In this document: piece by piece, positions 44,904 to 54,479 of the stretch
How the letters are laid out: each line of letters starts with the position of its first letter
Position numbering within the stretch: the stretch's first letter is position 1
Origin: Ctena decussata
Lineage: Eukaryota > Mollusca > Bivalvia > Lucinida > Lucinidae
DNA: 64,000 nt
Assembly: GCA_963989385.1 (NCBI GenBank)
Contig: OZ022515.1
Coordinates: 6,604,803-6,668,802, forward strand
Direction: 5' to 3'
The notes under the pieces: generated by a model
Told to the model about the DNA's origin: nothing
Seen by the model: the letters and a program-made list of their open reading frames with translations, nothing else
The model's database searches: none
Position numbers and translations under genes: made by a program

Positions 44904-45764
44904 GGTGGTGATTTATGGTAAATGTAAAAATCTGCATAAATCCATAAAAAAGTAACGTATCTCCCTGAAAGTTAGCAAACTTCTTATTTTTGTTGTTCTT
45001 TGCAGTTTAGAATACAAAATAGACGTACATGCTGCTTAAAAAAGTGTTTTTATAAGGAAAGATCATAGAGTAATTTTCTGCGAATAAATCTGAAAAAATA
45101 ATATCGTTATTGAAAATTTACGTAGTGCTGAAGGTGCATTATTGCATGATGAAGAGCGTCCTAGCAATTATTTATTCCAACTCTTTCTCAAATTGTAATG
45201 TAGACCAGATGAAAATGGTAGCTTTTTCTCAAATGTTCAACCATGTACAAAGTAAATGTACACTGGACACATTTATTAAATATAGGGTACCTATATACCT
45301 ATGTTAACACCTACACTATAAATAATACATTACTGACATGATCAGTGGTGTGTAGATGAAATTGTTCAACCTTGTTAAAATAGTATCACCTGTCTCACCT
45401 GTGTGTTTTGACAAAAAAAATTGGACACAGACTGCATCTTTTTTCATCTGCTCAGCCTGATAATGTGTGAAAGAGTTTGAAAAAAATAATTGCTAGGACG
45501 CTCTCCATTATGCAACAAGGTACTCTAAGCACTAAGTATATTTTCAATAATGATATCATTTTCTCAGATTTATTCGCAGAAAATTACCCTTTGATCTTCT
45601 CTTATAAAAACACTTTTTAAAATTAACAAATGCTGCATTTTGGGATTCTAAATTATGAGAAACAACATAAAGAAGGCATCTGCTAAGTTTTGGAAAGATC
45701 AGTGTTATTTTGAGTATTTTATGCAGATTTTTGTCTTTGTCCCAAATCAGTGATAATCACCACC
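44904..45764. mobile_element. foldback element with TTAA target duplication
   Basis: TTAA (44900-44903), then GGTGGTGATT and ~310 bp of arm. The inverse arm ends AATCACCACC (to 45764), followed by TTAA (45765-45768). Arms pair through 'aaaatctgcataaa', 'ctaattttctgcgaataaat'-type blocks and 'gcgtcctagcaattatt' / 'aataattgctaggacgc'. The ~210-bp centre is non-coding. TTAA duplications occur in piggyBac and Kolobok elements, but these termini do not let me choose. Confidence 0.75.
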
Positions 45765-45909
45765 TTAAGCGCAACCTCGCGCATATTGGCGCATGCCTCC
45801 AAAAGTTTCCGAAACGGTATTTCCGCATCCGGCCGTTAACAGACGCTATAAACTAACTAGTATTGCTGTGACTGCTGATTGATATAAGACTGTTTTGCAA
45901 GTCAAAACA

Positions 45910-46070
45910 TGCCACCTAGGGGAAGAGGAACAGGATAATAGAGCGAGGAAGGCTGCTGCTGTATAATCAGAGAAACCTAAGGGACCTGAGGTGCAGTCTG
46001 ATGAAAAGGCTGGTAATGCTGAGGCGAAAATAACCAGCGTTCCTTCCGTTTTTGTTTTTAGTGTGATTTG
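45910..46070 (+). pseudogene. short broken coding-like segment
   Basis: Begins MPPRGRGT, then after one frameshift DNRARKAAAV, stop, SEKPKGPEVQSDEKAG and AEAKITSVPS. The Arg/Gly/Pro-rich start resembles the N-termini of mobile-element proteins, but no domain is recognisable and the downstream sequence is non-coding. Confidence 0.2.
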
Positions 46071-47749
46071 TCTGTCTGTCTATCATTCCGTCTGTCCACC
46101 ATTCCGTTCGCCACGCACAATGGTCTCCATAACCCTGGGTTCAATAATTTATGTCTCTTGTCATATTTTATACTGACAAGGGGCAGTATCTGTGTGACTG
46201 ACCGTTGTTAAAACTATTTTCAAGATCTTGCATTATATGTCCTGCTTATATGTTAGGTGTAGGTTCAAGACATCTGTAGTCTTCATTGGACATGGTTATA
46301 TGTCAGTACTGAAGTGCAGCTATTAGTATTTGTAGCCCAGTAATGGCACCTATTTTGTCATTTTGTTTTAGATTCTAGTGTCCACAACTTACTGTGCCAT
46401 GTTTAAGGAAAATGTTTTTCAGTAAATAATTGTAACTTTATTGGTTTATACACAGTAAATTATGCCGAAGTGGTTGCTTACAGTTAATTATATTTGTTTT
46501 TTACATTTTTATGTTCAGTGGCGGTGATATAAAACAGTATGCCCAAAGGTCCCCTACCTAATCTTCTAAGAAGTCTGTGGGCTTTGAACTTGACAGTGAA
46601 GACGGGGAAAAAAATCTGACTGATGAGGACTTCTTGATGGGCCATAGCACCACCATACTGCAGTATCAGGCGTTGTATATCTTCCATTTTGATGTAGGAA
46701 TAACTAATTACATTGGAACAAACCACCTCCTTTATAAATGAACTACAGGCATATGTCTGCACAAAATTTTGAAGTACTCAAAACAACTAAAAAAAAATAG
46801 GAGCGCTATGACACGCATGGATTCGTTTGTCGTAGTTACCCTTCGTATTGATTAGTATGCAGGTGTATACCGTTCGTTTTCTGAACGTTAGCTTATAGTT
46901 ATAATTTGCTTTCATGCATCGGATTCAGTGCACTACAAAACGCAAATATTCGCTACAGTTCGCAAATTATCGCAAAAGTTCGCAAATTATCACAAAGATT
47001 CGTCTTGGGATCGTCTTCTTCCGCTTAATATGCAAATCAGCTGATCAAGATATGCAAATCAGCTGAGGGCTGCGATCTCTAACGCCAGTTGACGAACGCT
47101 ATGCGAAGACTTTCCGATTGGTCAACGCATTGAAACGAATTCTAACGAATGATGGACGAAACTTTTATTTGCTACAAAATTATCAACATGTTGAAAAATT
47201 TCCGACGAACAAAACTAATGGCAACGGACGCAAAAGCTCACAAACGCATACATTCGAACACCACCAACGATGTACAACGTACATCTACTAATGAGAACGA
47301 ATTTTACTGAAGTCCTATTCGCCAGTATACGCAAATTGTCGTCGGGGGATTTTCGTCTATGTGTGAGGAGGCCGTTAACCGCGAAAAATTTAACCCGCAA
47401 AAATTACCGCTTATACGGTAGTTACAGAGAGAAAAATAATAAATTCAAGAAAGATAAGAGCCAGCAATCAGTTTCAAAGAAAGAAGGATATAATAAGACG
47501 TATGTAGCACCTGCATAGGTGTACTGTGTCAACCCTTCCCTTCTCTCCTGTTTCACAGTTGTCAGTGTCTAAAAACCGTAAAAAGTATTCTTTCAATAGC
47601 TCACAAATAGGATAAAATGGCGTTTGATTGATTAAATTTCTAAAGCAAGCCTAACGGTTTTAACATCATGAACTACACTAATAGGTTCCATAGTTGTTCC
47701 GTCTGGCTCATTTTAAGGGTTAATATTTTCTTGCAGAAAAAATATTTAT
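46071..47749. other. interior of the TIR element, no gene
   Basis: 46935-47000 has short tandem 'ttcgcaaattatcgcaaa' units. The frame at 47270-47518 is Lys-rich and not recognisable. Confidence 0.4.
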
Positions 47750-48081
47750 ACAGGGTTTCATTAAATAAAACATTTTTAAATATTTGTTATTGAACTATTG
47801 ATCTCGGGTTTTCATAACCATATTCCTGTACACCGCGAAAAAGCCTTAAACTACGTGGAAGCGATTCAGCCCTTGACAATAACAGTAAAGATAACTTTGA
47901 TCGGTTGCGAAATGGCTTCTCCGTAATATTCTATACAGCGAACTTTACATGAATCGTAAGCTGTGTCCCTTTATTTATTCCCATGGTCAGTGTCAGATTT
48001 GTTGACAACAAAGACTTTCAGCCGAAGCTAGAATGCATTTTGGGGTGCTCAGACTTATAAACCAAAGGACCAATGGTTCTG

Positions 48082-48476
48082 TAGCTCACCTGAGTCCATT
48101 CATCCACAGCACTCTAGGGTAAGTAACTCAAGGCAAATTATATAATATGGTCTAATGTATAATTTGTCTGAGATTTTATGCTTGTCAACAGCATTTACAT
48201 ATCATAGAGTCTCATAGCAATTGCAAAATGCACTTTTCCGCTTTTCCAATTCAAAAGCCCTACATACAATATTTGACCTTGCCGTAAAATGGATCAAGGT
48301 AAATCAAAGGTCATCATTTATATTAGATGTGTTAGTACTACAGTCTCAGATGCTACATACCAGGTCTCAGAGCAATCAGCCCTGTGCATCTAGGGAAGAA
48401 GATTTTTTGTTTTAGTTTGCATCATATATGGGCATGACGGCCATTTTGGGCATGTGACCTGGACCAAATATACAAA
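48082..48476 (+). mobile_element. 5' part of an AGCTCACCTGAGT-bounded element
   Basis: Starts TAGCTCACCTGAG and has 'ggatcaaggtaaatcaaagg', 'tgctacataccaggtctcag' and 'atgggcatgacggccatttt'. The same series occurs at 60610-60820 in an element that ends GCTCAGGTGAGCTA (61163-61176). It is cut off at 'gaccaaatata' by the Penelope-like tail. Confidence 0.6.
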
Positions 48477-49170
48477 GAAAAAAGATAGGCAATGATCAGG
48501 AACTAATATAATCAAATCCCACATCTCGCTCCCAAAACCAATAGAGAAAGAAGCACACACACGCAGAAAATTGACACAAGTTCACGAAAGACACGCATGG
48601 TAAACCGAATGAACAGCTCTTTCCCCAACAGGTGGTCATTCACCTACCCTTATCAAAAAACAGCATCAACATCTATTTTTATCTATTTTATGTTTAACTT
48701 ACAAAACAAAACAAAAGGCAGATTGGGTAGCCAAACAGGTGACGTGACCAAACCGCCAAAGAACGTAAACAGGCGGACACATCAAGGAAACACAACAGAA
48801 GTACCGCCTTGGAACGGCCAGCAAAATAATACGCGGGGAGAGGGGGGGGGGCTTAAACATGTTTTACTGGATCCAAACCTCGCCCTCTGATTCTGCTGTG
48901 GTTCGAAACATTTAGTTAGCTTTTGGGTCCGCATGAAGGTTTTCTAACCGTCAATGAAACATCATCGGAAACAAGCAAATCACGTATAAGACCTATGATG
49001 AATCAGAGATGAGTACTCGACGGACATAACATAATGCGACACCAAGAGGACCCTGAGAAGTCACACAACACAACTGAAATACCGGAGCAAAAGACAACCA
49101 TCAGTTAGACCCCGAATAACCAAGCAACAGACCAGGCAAACTCCGACCCCAACCAACTAAACTAAGTAGC
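48477..49170 (-). mobile_element. Penelope-like element, 3' non-coding tail (duplicate copy)
   Basis: Follows the C-terminal codons of the reverse transcriptase on the minus strand and ends with the family's outer end ('ataggcaatgatcaggaac'). It carries the 'accgccttggaacggccag' and poly-G blocks seen in the solo tails. Frames such as 48597-48890 are in the non-coding tail. Confidence 0.7.
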
Positions 49171-49492
49171 TTAAGTCGGGCCCATCATTGAGTCTGATAT
49201 CTGACCAACCGGCGTGCAATTAAAGAGGGGATCAAATTTATTAATCATGATTGGATTGACTACTAAAAATGCAGACTGTAGCATTACATTTATGCTATAT
49301 CCAGTATGTTTGTAACGAACGATGATATTTTCTGAACTGATCAGAAAAATCAGAGTCACCTACATTTTTTTGAATTTATAAACTAAGTCACCATAAAAAT
49401 TTGGTTCCGATAGACCCTCTGGTAAAAGACGTTCTAATCCGAATCAATTCGATAGAATTTTGAAAAAGCTTTTCGAAGTTTATGATACTACT
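49171..49492 (-). pseudogene. duplicate of reverse transcriptase C-terminus
   Basis: Minus-strand pieces RYHKLRKAFSKFYRIDSD, EPNFYGDLVYKF, SAFLVVNPIMINKF and NCTPVGQISDSM repeat the C-terminal end of the reverse transcriptase at 50332-50653. It arose with the 1161-bp duplication and has no catalytic part. Confidence 0.75.
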
Positions 49493-49637
49493 TTAGTACT
49501 ACAGTCTCAGATGCTACATACCAGGTCTCAGAGCAATCAGCCCTGTGCATCTAGGGAAGAAGATTTTTTGTTTTAGTTTGCATCATATATGGGCATGACG
49601 GCCATTTTGGGCATGTGACCTGGACCAAATATACAAA

Positions 49638-50331
49638 GAAAAAAGATAGGCAATGATCAGGAACTAATATAATCAAATCCCACATCTCGCTCCCAAAACC
49701 AATAGAGAAAGAAGCACACACACGCAGAAAATTGACACAAGTTCACGAAAGACACGCATGGTAAACCGAATGAACAGCTCTTTCCCCAACAGGTGGTCAT
49801 TCACCTACCCTTATCAAAAAACAGCATCAACATCTATTTTTATCTATTTTATGTTTAACTTACAAAACAAAACAAAAGGCAGATTGGGTAGCCAAACAGG
49901 TGACGTGACCAAACCGCCAAAGAACGTAAACAGGCGGACACATCAAGGAAACACAACAAAAGTACCGCCTTGGAACGGCCAGCAAAATAATACGCGGGGA
50001 GAGGGGGGGGGGCTTAAACATGTTTTACTGGATCCAAACCTCGCCCTCTGATTCTGCTGTGGTTCGAAACATTTAGTTAGCTTTTGGGTCCGCATGAAGG
50101 TTTTCTAACCGTCAATGAAACATCATCGGAAACAAGCAAATCACGTATAAGACCTATGATGAATCAGAGATGAGTACTCGACGGACATAACATAATGCGA
50201 CACCAAGAGGACCCTGAGAAGTCACACAACACAACTGAAATACCGGAGCAAAAGACAACCATCAGTTAGACCCCGAATAACCAAGCAACAGACCAGGCAA
50301 ACTCCGACCCCAACCAACTAAACTAAGTAGC
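49638..50331 (-). mobile_element. Penelope-like element, 3' non-coding tail (copy attached to the RT)
   Basis: Second copy of 48477-49170, contiguous with the reverse transcriptase on the minus strand. Confidence 0.7.
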
Positions 50332-51228
50332 TTAAGTCGGGCCCATCATTGAGTCTGATATCTGACCAACCGGCGTGCAATTAAAGAGGGGATCAAATTT
50401 ATTAATCATGATTGGATTGACTACTAAAAATGCAGACTGTAGCATTACATTTATGCTATATCCAGTATGTTTGTAACGAACGATGATATTTTCTGAACTG
50501 ATCAGAAAAATCAGAGTCACCTACATTTTTTTTGAATTTATAAACTAAGTCACCATAAAAATTTGGTTCCGATAGACCCTCAGGTAAAAGACGTTCTAAT
50601 CCGAATCAATTCGATAGAATTTTGAAAAAGCTTTTCGAAGTTTATGATACCGATAGCCCTGTTGGAGAAGCTCGGCCGTTCAAATTTTATATTTCGGGCA
50701 TTGAAGTCAGTCACATGACTAAACACTCTAGCAAACCTAATAAGTTGAGAAATGTAAACCTCATGAGAGATAGAACGGGGAGCATCGCCATCCAAAAATG
50801 AAAAATGCACTGTTTCAAAATCAAAGTCATCGCGGTTATCATAAATTTTGGTTGAAGCAAATCCTTTTGAAATAGATAAAGGTAAATACAAAAAGGGATC
50901 TCAGTATCGGCTGCATTAGAATTGTTTAACTGCAGCTCAGGTGGATAAATTCTATTCACCATGCCTTCAAAATAAGGACTGCCTATATTTAAAAGATCGT
51001 CTAGATATCTAGATGTAGAATAAAAAGCCTCAATAATTTCAGATTGTTTATCATTACAAAGAGAAGCCATGCAATCTTTTTCATAGCAAAATAAAAACAA
51101 AGCCGCTAAAAGAGGAGCACAATTAGTACCTATCGGAATGCCAACAATGTGTGTGTATAAATCTAAAATGGATCAAATGTATATGTAAATATTATCTAAA
51201 AAATATGTACAGTCTTCTTCTTCTTTCA
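50332..51228 (-). pseudogene. Penelope-like reverse transcriptase, C-terminal half (broken)
   Basis: Minus-strand pieces in order: DCTYFLDNIYIYI, stop, HIVGIPIGTNCAPLLAAL (palm motif near 51140), SRYLDDLLNIG with the catalytic YLDD (about 51010-50980), PPELQLNN, after a frameshift LPLSISKGFASTKIYDNRDD, FLDGDAP, SQLIRFARV and SHVTDFNARN, after another shift LLQQGYRYHKLRKAFSKFY, and finally NCTPVGQISDSM. The enzyme would copy the element RNA into DNA at a nick. Stops and at least three frameshifts show a dead copy. The piece starts where an antisense hammerhead unit is inserted; the N-terminal half follows beyond it. Penelope-like is my best family; the alternative is another reverse transcriptase group with the same GIPxG and YLDD boxes. 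Confidence 0.8.
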
Positions 51229-51265
51229 GTATGCTTTTTTCTGGTTTCGTCACCAGATATTGTCA

Positions 51266-51311
51266 GGGTCACTGACGAGGCTTTATTAGCCGAAACTACG
51301 TAGTCTGGCCC
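51266..51311 (+). ncRNA. hammerhead ribozyme 1
   Basis: All parts in order: stem I strand GGGTCA (51266-51271), core CTGACGA (51272-51278), stem II GGCTTTATTAGCC (GGCT/AGCC with loop TTATT), GAAA (51292-51295), short stem III (ACTA, CG, TAGT), cleavage base C51305, and TGGCCC closing stem I with one U-G pair. Predicted self-cleavage is after C51305. The very short stem III is typical of hammerheads in retroelements that act best as dimers. Confidence 0.9.
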
Positions 51312-51649
51312 ATGTTCCTACTTCTGTATGTATTCTCTGCTCTTGAAGGAACTATTTAAGATTTTAATTTTACCTCACTGCAGCTGGTGTTGTGCCGTGT
51401 GGCGGCCGTAAAACGTCTCCCCGTACATCATCCATAGTGCAGATTATATTTTATTTACATCCTTTAAGATCAGAGGATAGATTCCGAGAAATCTAAAATT
51501 TGCGATCGATTTAGACTATTATTCTAGATCATCGTCTTTTATATTATTTGGATTCTTTTAAAATTAATCAGTCTTTGAATCGACTGCCCAATTAAAATTA
51601 AGAAATTACAGTATGCCTTTTTTTCTGGTTTCGTCACCAGATATTGTCA

Positions 51650-51695
51650 GGGTCACTGACGAGGCTTAATTAGCCGAAACTACGTAGTCTGGCCC
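51650..51695 (+). ncRNA. hammerhead ribozyme 2
   Basis: Same parts as the first copy: GGGTCA (51650-51655), CTGACGA (51656-51662), stem II GGCTTAATTAGCC, GAAA, ACTACGTAGT, cleavage base C51689, TGGCCC. The only change in the motif is T to A in the stem II loop. Cleavage at both sites would free a monomer of exactly 384 nt (51306-51689). Confidence 0.9.
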
Positions 51696-51763
51696 ATGTT
51701 CCTACTTCTGTATGTATTCTCTGCTCTTGAAGGAACTTTTTAAGATTTTAATTTCACACGTAT

Positions 51764-52925
51764 TTGGCATGACCAAAGGTTATATCGGTTTTGGTGTTTA
51801 GAAGTAAAGAAAGCGTTTTTTTGGTTACAGGCAAGGAAAGGCGAACTTTCCATTTGGATCGTCCATTCAATTAAATCTATAAGTTTTTATCTGATCAAAT
51901 TATGTGGCAAAATGGTATAGAGTGTAAAAAATCATAAGTTGCCAAACTGGTCGCTCGGATCCCTCTCATCTTCAATCATTGAATTACCTCACCAGAATTT
52001 TAATGGACTAAAATGAAGTTTTACCTAACCTTTCATAAACTTTTTTCTGAGTACCTTATGACAAGATTTTTGACAGCAGTGAGGCAAGAAGTTTAATAAT
52101 TTAGAAATTTCAGTAGCCGTTCAAGAACTAGAATTGGCAATAAATCGCGCTTTATACGGGATTTATGAAGCTAAGATAACCAAAACATCGTAAGAAGTTT
52201 GTCTTAACGTTCCATAACATTAACAGAAAACTTAAGGGGTAAATGGCTGCAATGTTGCTGAACTACATAACTCTCTTCCCTAGATGTCTCTTTGTAGGCC
52301 CTTGTACCGCCAAGCTCCTGGTTTAAAGTGTTAATGTAATATAGTCGTCAAGCAACAGCAACGCTATTTGCGGCCTTTTCTGCTGGAACCAAAACATATT
52401 TTCCATGAAATTCTTGGATACCTCGCTGTAGATGCCGAAAAGTATATTAAGATATAGGTGGTAACAGGTGGATGTTTTGCGAATAACATTTAATACGTTT
52501 ATCTATTATTTTGAAGGTGCTTACTTTCCATGCCTTTAAGGCATGAGGCTCAACATACTCTCGTTTACACCATCGATCCCCGAAGTCATTTAATGCGGAT
52601 GCCATTTCTTCCCTACATTTTTTTAATCGATTGGGGAAGGAAATCTGTATGATAGACCCTTAGAAACTATGAAGCTAATTCTCGAATCTGAAGTGATTTT
52701 CAAATTTTCAGTTATAGGGACACCGGTGGCTGCCCGAAGTTTCAAACGGTAACGCGTATGCTAAATATAGAAATCTTTGTACGGACCAACTGAAAAAAAT
52801 TTCTAAAATTGAGATAAGATTCAGACGAAAAAGAGCAAGGTTTCTCATTGAGTCAGATGGTTTCTTGTGGCCAATGAAAATGGTTTTGCGATGCTGCCCG
52901 TTGCTATGGTTATTTTCTTCCATAT
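51764..52925 (-). pseudogene. Penelope-like reverse transcriptase, N-terminal half (broken)
   Basis: Minus-strand pieces in order: NLALFRLNLISILEIF, RAATGVPITENLKITSDS, FIVSKGLSYRFPSPID, KKCREEMASALNDFGDRWCK, HLLPPIS, FRHLQRGIQEFHGKYVLVPA followed by EKAANSVAVA (a PADKA-like box), stop, RLYYINTLNQELGG, MFWLS-stop-LHK (a YWLPKLHK-like box), YKARFIANSSS, and TYDFFTLYTILPHNLI (a palm F/STLYT box), ending NLWSCQIR. The next expected residues continue at 51228 and below, after the hammerhead insertion. Many stops and shifts show decay. The order of boxes matches Penelope-like enzymes. Confidence 0.75.
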
Positions 52926-53061
52926 TTAGTTGGCAAAATGGCAGACCTGCATTTCTCGCTAAAAATCAAATCATGTGGTATTCTACGATGGTGATGATGA
53001 CTAGATGTCCAGTCATGGCGAATTTGCATTCACGGTTGTTATGTCATTAGCATTATAGCTA

Positions 53062-53567
53062 CAGTAGGTGGACAAAAGTATTCGTCACAAAGTAACGTTG
53101 CCGTTTAAATCAATGTGACTACACAAAATTTGTAAAAATATTATCGCGAAACTACTACGGTAATCACCATCCTGTTTTCACCAGGTATATGCAAATTGAT
53201 TTTCGCAATAAGCAATCATTACAAGAAATTCGATTCATTTGCTATTTTCTTGTATCAACAGTTTTTAATGACAGGAAAACAAAAACTTCCATTTTTTGTC
53301 GACGTTAACATTAGCGTCAATGGCGATCAAGATTTCATTGTTTTTTACATTTATTTCAATGACGTTATACTAAGGTCTCCTATTCCTAAAATAGAGTAAT
53401 CTTAATATTTCATACCATATTGCTATTTTTAATTCGCTTTCATTCCTGCAATTTTCATTACACTGCCCTTAACATCTTCGCAACAGTAGTCTTTTTAAAA
53501 ATTTTGGAATGCATTTATTTAAATGGCGACGTCACTTTGTGAAGAATACTTTTGTCCACATGATGTC
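53062..53567. mobile_element. Tc1/mariner-like MITE, TA flanks
   Basis: Flanked by TA (53060-53061 and 53568-53569). Termini: GTGGACAAAAGTATTCGTC and CACAAAGTAACGTTGCC on the left pair with GGCGACGTCACTTTGTG and AAGAATACTTTTGTCCAC on the right. 'GTGGACAAAAGTATTC' is the kind of end seen in Tc1/mariner elements. The inside has a 67-codon frame without transposase motifs, so it is non-autonomous. Confidence 0.8.
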
Positions 53568-53569
53568 TA

Positions 53570-54129
53570 TGGTCTACCCTTGCTTTCGTCGAAAGTCATT
53601 CGCAGAAGCAAAGTCGTTTTCTCCTGAGCTTCTTGCGGTAACTGGGACTTCTTTGTATGTTTTATGTGATATTTAAAAGGTAATTTTATGTGTAGATTAT
53701 GGCGAACCATTGTTATGTTGCTTGTATCCAATCTGGTAATGGGAATTTCTGATTGCTTACGTGTGCATGAGTTCTGATATCACATCTATCTAACCGTAAT
53801 CGTCAACAAACGCTTGGGTTTATACTTCTGTCAGTACAGCTTCAGTGAACGAGTATGAATTCTCAATTTATACAAGATATTAATCTTCGGCCAGCAAAAA
53901 TTTGCATGAGCTTAGGCAACTATCCTAGTTTCTCTCCATAATCAGTACAAATATATTAGTCGCAACACTATATTAGTGCTGACGTATGTGGGTCATTTTC
54001 AAGATAAAATGCTCATATTTTAGTTCAGGTAATTCCCCAAAATGAGTAATGACTTTCTGAAGTGTTTATGATTAAATTACCTCTAGTTAACATTGACGAA
54101 ACATGAACAAGTAGTAAGCACCAATATAA
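53570..54129. other. no recognisable feature
   Basis: No gene or repeat identified. Confidence 0.45.
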
Positions 54130-54134
54130 AAATA

Positions 54135-54465
54135 AACAAATAAAAGTAAAAAGACTGCAAAGACCAGGAACTGAAACAATCAAAATCCAAATCCAGCCCT
54201 CATACCATAGTTGGAAACAACTAAGATTACAAATAATCAAGATACAGAGAACATATGGCCAACCGAGTGAGCAGCTTGTTCCCAAAAGGTGGCCACTCAG
54301 CAACCCAAACCGAACCAAAAATAATAAGAACATACATAAGGTAAAACATCACAGAAACTCTGACACCAAAAACAGGCAACAGAGAACCACAACAGAACTA
54401 CCGCCTTGGAACGGTCAGTAATGAATTACTGGGGGGGGGGGGGGGGGCTTAAATCGATTTTACGG
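54135..54465 (-). mobile_element. solo 3' tail of the Penelope-like family
   Basis: Starts 'aaagtaaaaagactgcaaag' and 'ccaggaactgaaacaatc', then 'gtgagcagcttgttcccaaa', 'accgccttggaacggtcag' and a G-run (54432-54448). Nearly identical (inverse) to 40990-41258. Confidence 0.75.
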
Positions 54466-54479
54466 GCCCAACTGGTATT

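Larger units (their letters stand above)
43411..48054. mobile_element. 4.6-kb element with ~290-bp terminal inverted repeats
   Basis: The left arm (43411-43695) begins GTCTTAGCATACCCCAAA and contains 'cggctgaaagtctttgttgt', 'gcaggaatatggttatg' and 'ttatttaatgaaaaccc'. The right arm (47750-48054) has the inverse of each in the reverse order. Outer flanks are TTAA (43407-43410) and TTAT (48055-48058), which could be a mutated TTAA duplication. The interior holds a MITE, the TTAA-flanked foldback at 44904-45764 and a short coding-like start at 45910, but no recognisable transposase, so it looks non-autonomous. Confidence 0.65.
48332..50653. repeat. recent tandem duplication, 1161-bp unit
   Basis: Units 48332-49492 and 49493-50653 are nearly identical. 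I see only a few differences: acaga/acaaa near 48798, a T-run length, and ctctgg/ctcagg near 49420. The unit starts at 'ttagtactacagtctcag' in an older repeat and ends at 'gtttatgata', inside the reverse transcriptase reading frame. The junction joins these two unrelated places at 49492/49493. Twin 97-codon and 62-codon frames are simple copies of each other. Confidence 0.95.
51229..51756 (+). mobile_element. retrozyme-like unit with two hammerheads, inserted in the RT
   Basis: A ~528-bp insertion with two direct repeats of ~150 bp (51227-51377 and 51608-51757, offset 384 at the ribozymes), each with a complete hammerhead. The reverse transcriptase frame stops on one side with NLWSCQIR and resumes on the other with DCTYFLDN. 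TTTCA occurs at both borders (51224-51228, 51752-51756) and may be the target duplication. The insert is antisense to the host element. Short elements of tandem hammerhead monomers (retrozymes) and hammerheads in Penelope-like terminal repeats are known in animals. Confidence 0.75.

Noticed and set aside
48597..50051. Twin 97-codon open frames (48597-48890 and 49758-50051) with almost the same protein
   Set aside because: They look like a conserved duplicated gene, but lie in the non-coding 3' tail of the Penelope-like element and are identical only because of the recent 1161-bp tandem duplication.
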